NCBI GenBank assembly: GCA_945910005.1
Contig: OX246740.1
Location: forward strand, 6,570,845 to 6,634,844
Source: Isoperla grammatica
Lineage: Eukaryota > Arthropoda > Insecta > Plecoptera > Perlodidae
Length of the DNA: 64,000 bases
Reading direction: 5' to 3'
In this document: piece by piece, positions 23,330-35,344 of the stretch
Position numbering within the stretch: the first letter of the stretch is position 1
How the letters are laid out: the number at the start of each line of letters is the position of its first letter
Notes under the pieces: model-generated
Databases searched by the model: none
What the model was told of the DNA's origin: nothing
What the model saw: the letters and a program-made list of their open reading frames with translations, nothing else
Program-made: the position numbers and the translations under genes

Positions 23330-24582
23330 TATACGAAGCAAACTGTGTACATATAATAAAGCAACAATAAAAACAGAAAATAATCGGTATAAAACGGCAG
23401 TCGTACACGCTAGTTATGAAGAGAATGAGCTGTCAGTGTTGTTTGGGCGATTAGTCAGTTCTGACGTCATGACGACCGGCCAATCACTCGACGTTTTCGT
23501 CCCGCGTGCAATATTTAAAAAAATGGTCACCGAATTACTGTTCCATTGAAAAATTGAAGTATACATTCGTGATCGGGAAGAAATACTGCATTCATTCAGT
23601 CTTTATTTACAGGTTTTTACGGAGGTGGTATCTGTATTTCTTATAAAAATAATATTGCATCTCAAAAATAAAAAATGCGTGTAACAAAATATAGTAGGTA
23701 GGGTTAAAGTAAGGTATAGATAGGTTGAGGTACATTACAATATTAGATCCACAAATTCAACCCGTGTTGAGAGAAAAAAAAATGCTACAACAATGAACAT
23801 TATGATAATAATAATAATATCTTTATTTAGCAACTAAGCGCTATTCCATTTACCAGCCATACATTATTACAATCACAATTATTGCAATATGCAATCAAGT
23901 ACAATTATCAAACTAATATAACATAATACATATATTAATTAATTTATAGTTCCCACGTGACGTCACAGCGGCCATGATTGCGATACAATTTAGAAGGACC
24001 AATCCTAGATCATTGGCAAAACTATTTAAATTTAATAAATAAGCCTAATATAGAATTTAAAAAGTAAATAAGTAATAAAAAAATAAAAAAATTACCATCA
24101 CACTTACCAATTTTATTTAAAAAAACAGGCTGGATTTTAAAGAACTAAGAGTGTATTTGTTCTACCACAACAGGCTTCAATTGTTTCTCCATGGCAACGT
24201 CAAAGTTTGAACACAAATGTGGCCGCCACGCGCAAAGATGTGACGTACGTGCAACCTATGAATAGGAATCACAGGGGTTCAGCGTACTAATCAACAAACT
24301 GAAAATAAATAATAATAAACTAAACTTATCCAAACTGTTCACGACCAGTGCCCCACCCACCTCGTTGTAACAATGGTAGCTGTTTGTAATGTTTGTCTGT
24401 ATGTCATCCCTCTAAAGAAATTTTTCCAATTCGGCCACTGCATCCGGTGAAATTTCCATGGATTGATACGCCTTTAGATTTTGAGTACATAATACCAACA
24501 TTTTCCTCTCGACTGGGCTCTGGTTGACTCTACCAGTCATAAGGGGTGACAGTAGGCTTTGGCCTCCCTTGCTGGACCCTTC
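23330..24582. other. Non-coding AT-rich stretch
   Basis: No gene or RNA is recognised. A CRE-like 'cacgtgacgtcacag' lies at about 23,955-23,968, with no recognised gene beside it. Confidence 0.55.
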
Positions 24583-24981
24583 CTTATAACCAGTGGCGTA
24601 TCCAGGAATTGGGAAAGGAAAGGGGGGGGGGTTTCAACTCAACTTATATTATAGAGAGTGGAACCGAAACATAATTGGGGTTCCGGGGGGCTTGCCCCCC
24701 GAAAAAAATCTCGTCAAGGTCATTTTAGTGCAAATCTGTGCGTTTTACAGCGGCCAACTGAACCAAGATTATTCAGTTTCTGGCAACACATTTTTTCCTT
24801 AGCACCATGTTGGTAGATACAAATATAATTATAGATCGATGCGTGTAGTTTTAACAAAAACAAATGTCTTAAATACTGTCTATTGAAATGTAAACGGTCA
24901 TTTTCCATGTTTCCTTTGCAAAAGGGGGGGGGGGGGTGTCCCCCCCCCCCTCCCCCCCGTGTATACGCCACTGCTTATAAC
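24583..24981. mobile_element. Non-autonomous hAT-like element (383 bp) with perfect 8-bp TSD
   Basis: The element spans 24,591-24,973, begins cagtggcgtatcc and ends gtatacgccactg. It is bounded on both sides by cttataac (24,583-24,590 and 24,974-24,981). An 8-bp duplication with CAGTGGCGTA-type termini is the hallmark of hAT elements. The interior is non-coding and contains G and C homopolymer runs. Confidence 0.9.
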
Positions 24982-25143
24982 GACCCCCGCGATGTATAAT
25001 AAATTATAATGGATTGATTCGGAAGAAGTCATATGATATAGCTGTCGAGTACGTCGTTATACCACCATACGTTATACGTTGTACCAAATAATCAAATAAA
25101 AAACAAACATTTTCTTCCTCTCTCTGTCACTCCCGTTAACCCT

Positions 25144-25819
25144 AGGCCGCACAGGCGGAGGGTTACTTAGAGGGTAGTGGGTAGAGGGTGGAGGGTGGTG
25201 GGTGGAGGGTAGATATATCGTGGCCGCACTGCAGGTTGGAACAACCTAGGTAGAATCTAGTATGAAAGTGTGAGTCGTGCTGTCAAAATGTCCCTATCAA
25301 AAATATCTAAAAGACTTCTTCTGTGTGATAGTCCCTACCTCCGTTATGGGAATTTAGGGAATGACAGGGGTACGTGGGTGCACGAGTACAACTCCGACAG
25401 AGATAATGATGGTGAGTTTCTACGAGTTTATAAGAAGATGAGGAAGTATCCAGATAAATCTTTTAACTATGCACGTATGAACGTATGAGTGCAACTTCCT
25501 TGGACACTTCAGCCCACAAAGATTTGAGAATTTTTGAGTTTTTTCTCAGTTGGTCTGCTGGATTTCATATTGCTTTTTGCTTGTAAACTGCCGCGATGAG
25601 CTGCTCCTCCATAGTTGAGAGCCTGGTGGGTAGATGAAATTAACCAACACGACTGTTTACCTCGCTACACGCCAGGCTACCCGCTAGGCTGGAAGGCTAG
25701 GTTGGATGGTTCAGTGCGGCCGACGCCATAAGGAATATATGTGTCGGATACTTACCTCGAGGGTCGCTTGGTGGGTATCCACCCACTACCCTCTAAGTAA
25801 CCCTCCGCCTGTGCGGCCT
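25144..25819. mobile_element. PIF/Harbinger-like short element with ~42-bp TIRs
   Basis: The left end 'ggccgcacaggcggagggtt' + 'acttagagggtagtgggt' is the inverse of the right end 'acccactaccctctaagtaa' + 'ccctccgcctgtgcggcc'. Inside, the frame from about 25,288 to 25,485 reads GEFLRVYKKMRKYPDKSF then NYARMNV. This resembles the region before the catalytic core of Harbinger transposases (F..Y.RM). The rest of the transposase is missing, so it is a deletion derivative. I see no clear 3-bp target duplication. Confidence 0.65.
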
Positions 25820-26130
25820 CGGCTTAAAGTGAGAGAGAAAGACACGTTCGTAGTGAAATGCTGTTTCTGCATTTGCTGTCTGCCACCACCCTCGAAGAAT
25901 GTTGCGCCATTAAGTCACCCCTCCACTCCCATGGCCTATTGACCTTGGCAACTGTGAACAGGGCCATGTGGCGTTGGAGTGAATAAACAAGGAAATATAT
26001 GGTTGGAACTTGGAACGACTGAAATGTAACAGACGTCCGGCTGCTAGCTATGGGAGCTTGAGGATGGAGCCTGAAATTGGTGTGATGTGTATCGCATATG
26101 CATGTCACACGTACGTCGTGTAGATTCGAT

Positions 26131-26220
<90 letters not shown>

Positions 26221-26510
26221 ACAATAATGATGAGTACAAATCGGCCACGACCGTACATAGCATCCACAATTCGGTTTGGAAAAAATAATGTGGACAATGA
26301 TATATTAAGTAGTATAGCCAAATGTGGGCATTTGAGAAGCAGAAGAAGAAGAAGAAGAAGAAGAAGAACAAGAAGAAGAAGTAGAAGAAGATATATTTAG
26401 TAGTTCTAAGTAGATTTTAATAAGGTAAACACATGGAAATACTTGACATTTGTGTCCGTACAACATGTTTATGCCGGTTTTGACCGAGTTTGTATGTATT
26501 GCAACAATAA

Positions 26511-26550
<40 letters not shown>

Positions 26551-28800
26551 GTAATAATAACAATAAAATAATAATAATAGTAACAATAATAATAGTAGTA
26601 TAATTAATGATAATAATGATAATAATGATGATGATAATGATAGTAATTATAATAATAACAATAATAATAATAATAATAATATAATATAATATTTATATCT
26701 TCATATAGTCAGCGCTAGCAGTGTACACTAAAACTAGAGAGCAACTGCCTGAACTACCGCTGAGTATTGCAATTTTATGAAAGTATAATATATTACATTT
26801 AGTTTATATACAAACAAGGAATGTGCGCAATTAATCGCTCCCCTCCTCTTATTGTCCTGACTCCCGACTAACTTTACGTTTTCTACTTGTCTTTTGACTG
26901 TTACCCTTACTATTAGCCTTCTTGTGTAGCAACTGCATCAGCAGCCAAACATACACATTTAACAAATTCCAATTACAAGCGCAAAATTGGAACAAATGCA
27001 TTTTGTGGTCAGAGACCCATTGCTCGATGATTGATTCTCGATGTGTTACGTCTCTATGATTGCGATCACGCTATTCTGTCCGACACGATGAGGGGGGATA
27101 GATGAAGATGAAGGATACAGAAAACCCAGGGCTGTAGTTGAGGGAACACGTTGAGTCACTGGCGTCAGGCGCGGAGTCGCGGACTGCCGGGATGCGATCG
27201 CATCCCGGGCCCCTGGGCAAATCCGGGCCCTTTTGGCAGTCTGGGCCCCCGGGATCCACCAGAAAGTTCCTATGATGAAATACTTCTTTGTATATTGCTA
27301 AAAAAAATCTTAACCCCACTCTATAAGTATTATTTTGAAATTATAATTGAATTTATTGTAATATTTATTGTAAATTTTCAATGTATAATTGAATATAATT
27401 GAATTTATTTTGCTACCGGTAGGGTGGTCTCTATTAATCGCGCTCTTAAATAACATTTTAGGCCATAAAATTCAATGCAACTCCAAAAGAATTTTGGCGC
27501 CTTCGTCGGATTTGCCTCCGGCGGCTGGGGCTTCGCCCCAGACCCCAGCTACGCCACGCCACCTCGTGCCCCCCCCCCCCCCGAAACCCAGCATCCCGGG
27601 TCTTTTTATCCCAGCCGCCCTTGACTGACGTGTCCCTATACCCTGATAAGAAGCCTAACGCGGGGACACGCGCATCTGCCTTGTGTCTTTCTCGACTCTC
27701 GAGTCTATGCTAGCAAACAAAACCACGTCATGGTTATTGCTAATTTTCCAATTATTTACTTTTGCAACACCCATTCTAAAAGTGTAAGGAACGATGCATA
27801 TTTTTGTGTGTGGAAGTAACATATTTCATATATTAATATTGTAGAAATTGTGATCGTGACTATAAGTTGCCGTCGGGGGGGGGGGGGGGGGGGGGGGGTT
27901 CAAATGGCAAAGACAGCGTGTCCCTTGCTGAAAGTTTAGGACTACACCCGTGAGAAAACCCAATCCTTATCGTGGATTAGAACTCTCAAACAATTTTGAG
28001 GGGCCACGGCTCATAATTCGTTGATTTACTTTTAAATAATTACGTTTTTTAAATTTGTATTTCCCTTCTTATGTGGGTGCAAACAATTCAATAATATGCA
28101 AGCAATGTAATAATGTGCAATAACAATGTAAAAATGCAATATCTCAGGTATCTTGCTGGTGACGTAAAAAACTTTAACTGGTGGAAGTCTCACCATGGTT
28201 ACAACTTTTTCTCTCGTATACCAGCAACGTTATCTTGTTGATAACCTGTGAAATTGTCCATCGATTCAATTCATTTTGTTTCATTGTTGTCGTGCTGGTT
28301 GCAAGGAGCGTATTATGGCCATTTCTAAACAACTACAGCAGTGAGCATAACAGTTCACATGTTCTGAATGTGGATTGTGTAAGATGACGTCATTCCACTT
28401 ATCTCAGCGCTTATACTTTTGAAAAACTGTTTTAGCGCAGAAAACGTTGGCTACTCGGCGCTAGCGGTGCGCATCACACTGGATATCATTGCTTGATTTA
28501 GCGGCTAGCGCTGAGCCCGCTAATTATATTGGCGAATGGGATGCAACCACGCACAGGCAGTGCAGTCTACGCGGGTCGAGACGAGAACCAGACAAGCAAA
28601 CAGGTTCCACTTGCATCTTGCACAACAGCGGCGGGTGTAAATTCAGTTTCCTACCAGCCTCACTCGTAAAAAACTAACAAAACATCAGTGTGACCTTGAG
28701 TCGACCAATCAGAAGACTCAGTCCTGTGGTCACCTGCGGACGAGTCGGCGAGCTACGAGAATTTGAATCTGTATTGTTCTTTTTTGTAATGCCATGAGAT
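25820..28800. other. Repeat-rich intergenic stretch upstream of the second four-TM gene
   Basis: It contains (AAT)n at 26,129-26,217, (GAA)n at 26,337-26,393 and (AAT)n at 26,508-26,690. GC-rich blocks at 27,180-27,265 ('catcccgggcccctgggc') and 27,505-27,600 ('ggctggggcttcgcccc') may be parts of DNA transposons. A G run of 24 lies at 27,875-27,898. No gene is recognised; frames of 60-80 codons near 28.2-28.7 kb have no identifiable domain. Confidence 0.55.
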
Positions 28801-28934
28801 GAGTGCGCGGTTGTAGTGCGCATGCGTGGACCGTCTTACCCCGAGGCTAGACGCTAGGCGCGCTAGGCTAACAACGCGCCATTCGCGAAGTTACTTCTGT
28901 AGGGTGCGCACGTCTAGTTAGCAACTTAGCCAAG
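28801..28934 (+). promoter_or_regulatory. CpG-rich promoter-like region of the second four-TM gene
   Basis: This CpG-rich segment lies immediately upstream of the ATG at 28,935. It contains 'tgcgcatgcgtg' (NRF1-like) about 115 bp before the start and repeated 'cgctaggcgcgctaggc'. No TATA box is evident. The transcription start cannot be placed from sequence alone. Confidence 0.35.
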
Positions 28935-31900
28935 ATGGTAATGCAGCTTAGGTCGTGTTGTTGTGGCTGCTCGCTCAGGACGGGGACAATTATCGTCGCT
29001 GTGCTCGGTTTGGTAAGTTGATAATTTTTTTTTAAACTATTTTGTTGGCGTTGTTTTTAAAAATAGATGTTTTTGTTGGTCTGGATTCTGGTTACGCCCC
29101 TTGACTGGAATCGAGTCGCGGTCTTCTGGAATAGTTACGCCCTCTTAGTGTATTGATTTGGTTAAGACTTATGTTCATTCTTTTACATCTCTTCTTGGCA
29201 TTCTTTTAATTTTTTAGTTGTGCGGCTGTGCCCATAGCCCATATCATAAACAACCTGTTGCACATTTTTTATTTTTGGTTTGTTTTATTATTATTAATTG
29301 TTGTAAGTGCCCAAAGGGCTAAGCAATTGCATTAAATTAATGAAAAAACAGGTGAAAAGGAAAAGATTTCTTACATTCTTAGGTAGGGGTCTATTATTAT
29401 TTGGGTGTTCTGAATGTCTTATTTTGAATTTCCGATTGTTTTTGGTTATTATTACATTTTAGCTTTAATTCAAGCTTAAATAAGTGGTGACCTCTAGTAG
29501 GTTCATAAATGAAAAACGAGTGAGATTTAATTCACTAATTTCTAAATTTGAAAATGCTGCAACTTTGTATTTCTACTGTTACTAGAGGCGCTCAATTGAA
29601 GTAAAATATAGTGTATGTCAACCTTACGTTGAATTAGAATTCCTTCCGTTTTATAACCATCAATAGACCTAATATGAGTCTGTGGGATTTCATGAGTCGA
29701 AGACCATCTCTATTTTGAATTATAAGTACCTATGCTGTAATGCTAATCTAGTACAGTATGTCATTGTCAGAGTCAATTCAAAAGTCTTCCAAGCTTTTCG
29801 TAAATAGCTAAGCTATCTATTTTTGTCTATTGGTCAAAGGTCAGTTACAATGGCATTTCAGTGCCGGTTTATCGACATAACATTGCCCTTTGTAAATTAG
29901 TGCATCATACTTTTCAGATTACGTACCTAACGTTGCAAAACAGGAAAAATCCCCTCCCCTCTCCCCCCTCTGCCGTATATAAATAAGTAATACATTTAAT
30001 TTATAATCTATCCACTCAGTAACCTCCTACTCCCAACATGTTATGCAGATGCCAAACATGCAATTGCAAATAACAACTTTCAATATGAGGCAGAGTAACC
30101 GTTGACATATTCTGTTTTTTCAAATAGAAAACCCTGCTACAGGGTGCACACACGCTTTTCCTGATATGGGCTCTTCGTCAGGTTTTCTTGACCATGCCCC
30201 CACTCCCCCCTCCACCTAACTGATCGTACTTATGGACACACTAAATCGGATGGTTGGATCGAAATTTGGTAGGGGGGGGGGGGGGGGGGCTGCGTCGGCC
30301 TTGCCCTCTCCCCCCACTAAAATGTAAATATCTCAGCATCTAAGGACGCGCTAATTGTGTGGTTTGGTCAGTGATGATTTCAGGCATATCCCGGGGGGGG
30401 CTCCGCCCCCCCCGGCAGTTGTAAATGCCCCCCCCCCCCCTAGCAGATTGAAAAAATCACATGAAGTAATGTAAATTTGCAAAAAAAAAAATGCAAAATA
30501 CAAGAAAATGAGGTATATTTTTCCTCCTCATATAGGACTAGGAAATAAATCGATTACCACGAAAAACTTATCTTCATAAATGTTGCAACATTTTATTTTC
30601 TATTTAAACGATGTTAGGTAAAGGTAAGAATGGCAAATAGGAATCACCTCATATTCGAAAACTGAAAGGATGGCATCAACAGACCGTAACCCCCTCCACC
30701 CCTGCCTTTCGTCACGGCGTCAAAAAAAGCCATAAAATGAGTTACTTATTTAGCAACACCCCAGATTTGTATCAGCCCTCCCTAGGAAAAATGTCTGAAA
30801 TCATCACTGGGTTTGGTCACACTGAATCGGATCGATGCACACTATAATTAGGGGCAACTACACAACGTTTCATAATCAGTGTGAGAAGGGGGGGGGGGGG
30901 GGCAGGGTCAGGTTCACGGACCTCCCTTCGTCAAGTTCAAACTATAGGTTCATTAGGTCTTAGGTCTGTTAGTATGGCCTCAGTCTAAGCACTCGCCGTA
31001 TGACTTGAGGAAAACCTCTGGAAGAGTCCTTCAGTCATGATTGCCGGTGGCTGGAATCGAACCGGTAACCTTCTGATCTAGAGCATTGTGTGCTAGCACT
31101 GAGTTGAGACATCGCTTGTAACTAATTGGTATATGATATGTTTTCCAAGTGTGAATGCTCAATACACTACGCCCAAAACAATCAATGGTGAAACAACTAG
31201 CGACATTCTTTGATTTGTTTACGTGTAAGCAGACGATGAGCCTCCGCTCATTCGAATAATCATGTCTGCTTACTTACGCATTCTGTTCATTTCATCAATG
31301 GCGGTCGCATCGTTTGTTCGGTAACCGTCGCGCATAATGGAAACGTGCTCTGATAAAACAACCGTGACGTAATGCGATGCTCCAGTGCGTTCAGACAATA
31401 ATGTTGTTCGCCCCAACCCAACCCACGGTTGCACTCCTACAGTATGATGGTTCGGCAGTGCACTCGACTCGAATACGAGCGGTTTTTTCTACATCCGTCT
31501 ACAACTTTTTCTAGACTCCACAGGCGGTATTCAAGATATGCACCCCATCGCATTAGCCTACACTCTCGGTCCAAGAAAACATTGCACCTCCAGTGTTATT
31601 TAATTTCATAGTGCGTGCGTTACACTCTTCAGAAATGTGTTACAACCGTTGAGTGAGAAGCGTCTAGAACTAAAACAAATGACAATACAAAATAATAACC
31701 TACTGATAGTACCACGGGGTGGTTTAGTTTTTAATAAACAGTAAAATGCTGCTGAAGTTAGTTATATTGCCGTATACCTTGGGCACCCGGAGGGGGAGGA
31801 GACAAGGGTGAGAAATTGTCATGACGATTGAATCCAAAACTGTTTGTTCATATAACTGAATTCCTGTTATCTTCAGAGTAATTAAATTAATTAGATTAAA

Positions 31901-32540
31901 ACTAACCCTAACAATAATGCTAATCGTGAAGGAAGACGACAAGGGTGCGCACATAATTTTAAGAAAGGGGGTGGTGGGGGGGGGGGGGGGTGCAATTAAC
32001 ATTTCACCAATCATAACATGACGATTGAATCCAAAACTGAATGCCCACAACTGAATTCCTGTTATTTTCAGAGTAATAAAATTAATTAGATTAAAACCAA
32101 CCCTAAAAATAATGCCAATCATGAAGGAAGAACACTATTAATTAAATTATAACCAAGAATCCAGAAATGTTCAATACCGCTCTAATAAAGTCTCCCCCCC
32201 CCCCCCCCCCCAGAATCCCCGATAGCGGGTTATGTTACCCCCAACCCAGTGGAGAGTTTTCTCGTCATGATGCTGTGATAGTAATAATCTTTTTGCCTAT
32301 TGTTCATTGTCGTGTTTTCCTGAGAAAAAAAAGATGAGGCGTAACTTTTTTTCTCCTCTTCTTAGCTGAGTGGAATTTCCTTCATCACTGAGGGAATCTT
32401 CCAGACTGATACGGCTGCTCCTAAGACCAACAAAACGATGCTGACGACATTGGAGCCCCTGGGTCTTCAACCTACGTTGCTGCCCGCACTGGCCACTGAC
32501 TCTGGGAACGGCACCAACACTGACGGGGGCGTGATTCCAG
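28935..32540 (+). CDS. 5' half of a four-transmembrane protein (LAPTM/DUF4728-like), exons 1 and 2
   Basis: Exon 1 is 28,935-29,012: a good start context (caagATGG), then CCCGCSLRTGTIIVAVLGL, a cysteine cluster followed by the beginning of TM1. It ends in phase 0 at ttg|gtaagt. Exon 2 is 32,366-32,540, after 'ttctcctcttcttag'. It encodes LSGISFITEGIFQTD, then a Thr/Leu-rich loop with potential N-glycosylation sites (NKT, NGT) and ends phase 1 in CCAG|gtactgg. A cysteine-rich N-terminus, TM1 and glycosylated loop fit the first half of arthropod four-TM DUF4728/LAPTM-like proteins. The second half is not found downstream in the window; its expected exons match those at 8,147-10,618. The exon 2 donor is the first unit of a 34-bp tandem array. 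The exact cellular role is not known. Confidence 0.65.
29013..32365 (+). other. Intron 1 of the four-TM gene (3.35 kb)
   Basis: It starts gtaagttg and ends ctcctcttcttag. Inside are the SINE-A copy at about 30,955-31,116, G/C homopolymer runs (about 30,270-30,290, 30,390-30,440, 30,888-30,902, 31,971-31,991, 32,195-32,213) and a partial duplication. In that duplication the block 'atgacgattgaatccaaaac' occurs at about 31,820 and 32,018, with matching downstream 'ctgaattcctgttat' and 'attagattaaaac'. No internal exon is recognised. Confidence 0.5.
30955..31116 (-). mobile_element. SINE-A, best tRNA-headed copy
   Basis: On the minus strand the head reads 'ctcagtgctagcacacaatg' + 'ctctagatcagaaggttacc' and the B box 'ggttcgattcc', as in a tRNA. 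It is followed by a body with 'actgaaggactcttccagag' and 'gttttcctcaagtc'. The same body occurs at 4.85, 45.65 and 57.85 kb. It is a Pol III-type retroposon. Confidence 0.75.
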
Positions 32541-33515
32541 GTACTGGTTGTAGTTAGCACAATAGAGGTTCCAGGTACTGGTCATAGTTAGCACAATAGA
32601 GGTTCCAGGTGCTGGTTGTAGTTAGCACAATAGAGGTTCCAGGTGCTGGTTGTAGTTAGCACAATAGAGGTTCCAGGTACTGGTCATAGTTAGCACAATA
32701 GAGGTTCCAGGTACTGGTCATAGTTAGCACAATAGAGGTTCCAGGTACTGGTCATAGTTAGCACAATAGAGGTTCCAGGTGCTGGTTGTAGTTAGCACAA
32801 TAGAGGTTCCAGGTACTGGTCTTAGCACAATAGAGGTTACAGGTACTGGTTGTAGTTAGCACAATAGAGGTTCCAGGTGCTGGTTGTAGTTAGCACAATA
32901 GAGGTTCCAGGTACTGGTCATAGTTAGCACAATAGAGGTTCCAGGTACTGGTTGTAGTTAGCACAATAGAGGTTCCAGGTACTGGTCATAGTTAGCACAA
33001 TAGAGGTTCCAGGTACTGGTCATAGTTAGCACAATAGAGGTTCCAGGTACTGGTCATAGTTAGCACAATAGAGGTTCCAGGTACTGGTCATAGTTAGCAC
33101 AATAAAGGTTCCAGGTGCTGGTTGTAGTTAGCACAATAGAGGTTCTAGGTACTGGTTGTAGTTAGCACAATAGAGGTTCCAGGTAGTGGTTGTAGTTAGC
33201 ACAATAGAGGTTCCAGGTACTGGTTGTAGTTAGCACAATAGAGGTTCCAGGTACTGGTTGTAGTTAGCACAATAGAGGTTCCAGGTACTGGTACTAGTTA
33301 GCACAATAGAGGTTGCAGGTACGGGTTATAGGTGGCACAATAGAGGTTCCAGGTAGTGGTTGTAGGTGGCACAATAGAGGTTCCAGGTACTGGTTGTAGT
33401 TAGCACAATAGTGGTTCCAGGTACTGGTCATTGTTAGCGCAATAGAGGTTCCAGATACTGGTTCTAGTTAGCATAATAGAGGTTCTAGGTACTGGTTGTA
33501 TTGTTAGCGCAATAG
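32537..33515 (+). repeat. 34-bp minisatellite carrying the exon 2 splice donor in most units, about 28-29 copies
   Basis: The unit is 'ccaggtactggttgtagtta' + 'gcacaatagaggtt'. The first 'ccag' is the end of exon 2, so each repeat re-creates the junction CAG|GTACTGG. Variants are GTGCTGG and GTAGTGG, which still keep GT. Use of any downstream donor would add multiples of 34 nt and meets an in-frame TAG within the first unit ('gtagttag'). Confidence 0.92.
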
Positions 33516-34035
33516 CAGGACATCCTCTTCGGAACTTTATCAGTTTTTTTTTTTTTTTTTTATCTCGTAGTTTAAATTTCATTTTTGTTGGGTTTCTATA
33601 GTCACTTACATTAATTTTGCCTTTTTAACAACATTTTAATTTTCGTTCATGTAGACTTGTGTAGTGATGTAGACCTGTATTTTTCACCTTATCTCTTATT
33701 TTAATTATAACACTTGGGTAAACATATGTGAGCAAATAATAGTACGGAAACCAACTGGATTTGACAGTTACTTTCAGTCACTTTTGTTACCGCTTACCGT
33801 AGTCACTGAACTTATTTCTTGGTTCCTGCTTCACTGGCAGTTTAAGAAGGCACTTCAAGCTTCGTCCAACTCCTGTAGACAGAGAGCGAATAGTTCTGTC
33901 TCAATCTCGGAGGCGGGCCCGGTGAGGTACGTCAGTCAGGCATCGAGAGCCGTTATCTTGTGAGTCGTATGAATGAGAGAACGCTTCAAGGTCAACTCGG
34001 CTGGCGATAGGGGAAGCTATGACGTATACCATACA
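33516..34035. other. Non-coding stretch between the minisatellite and the Mutator-like element
   Basis: It contains a T run at 33,545-33,560 and no recognisable exon or RNA gene. Confidence 0.5.
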
Positions 34036-34738
34036 TGAACCACAGATAAGGAATTCCCCACGTAGTGAATTTTTTTATCTGTGTATGAACGGTATTTGAA
34101 GCTCCACTGACAGAAGTGGAATGTGAAGGTGGACAACCATGAAAATAATTGAAGTTTGTTAACGAATTAACGTTTCTTCTGTAAATATAATAAGGTCCTT
34201 GCATATTAGCACAGTAATTATTACTTGTAAGCCAAGTAACTAGTTTCAATATCACGTAGTAGGCTATACAAATAAAACACAATAATATAATACATAATAT
34301 ACAATATCATATACACATAGATATAACAGGCTATACCTATGACACAATGATCCAATAAATCATAGAATCTCCCTAGACCATGATAGTACATACATAGTTA
34401 AATGGTGCTAAAACTGCCAGATGTAAATTTAAAAAAAACGTAGGACATTAACAGCAGCTAAGAATTAATGCAATTGCATTATTATATTATATTTTACAAC
34501 AACGCACTCTGGCACAAGTTGACTACTGTACACAGTATCGAACCGAAACTCAAGTTTAAAAAACCAACGTACGTTTCACAAAAACTACTGATCCGATTCC
34601 TTTCAAGCTTTCAAAAAATAAGTAATTCTACACTAGTAAACCCAAATAGAGGACATGTATTATATTTCATAAATTTGCACACTGTAATATTTTGGATGTA
34701 CGCCAACAGCTATGGCTGCAGAGACCAATAAAGGTTGT

Positions 34739-34761
34739 AATTATTATTATTATTGTTATTA

Positions 34762-34822
<61 letters not shown>

Positions 34823-34823
34823 T
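34739..34823. repeat. (ATT)n microsatellite
   Basis: This is a triplet repeat inside the left part of the Mutator-like element. The poly-Leu and poly-Ile frames are artefacts. Confidence 0.85.
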
Positions 34824-35344
34824 TTATTTTATCAACTTGTGTCTCCATTTGAACCCGCAGGAACTATGAACCTACTACGAATATGAATATGAATAATATG
34901 TAAAAATTGTACATTAATTAATGTAGTGTGCTGAATTTTTGTTACCACGAATCCTTCAAAAGACAACCGTTGCCTTTTTAATTAATGTTTCTTAGATTAA
35001 CATTTCCAACGTAGTCGGTATTTCTGCCAAGACGTCATTCATTATTCAATAGGAAAACGCTCTGTGTGACGCGTTGATAGGCGAGCGCGTCCATATCTAC
35101 GAACTTTCTGTCGAAAAGTTCTCAAAGCTAAGAAAACAACAATTAACCACAATTCAAGAATGCGCTTTGCAAATTTTTTTCTAATTTCCATAGCTATTAT
35201 ACTTCCCGACATTGTTGAATGCAGTGCAATGTGCGTTGCTAAGATTTTTCGTCGTCATTTCGTATAGTGTTGTCGCCACGGTCCGCCACCGTTAAATATT
35301 TTCGAGTAACTTCCGTGTTACTTTGGCAATACTTACTAAATCGA

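Noticed and set aside
25824..26586. Open frames rich in Ile, Leu, Phe or Arg
   Set aside because: They are translations of (AAT)n and (GAA)n microsatellites with no other support.
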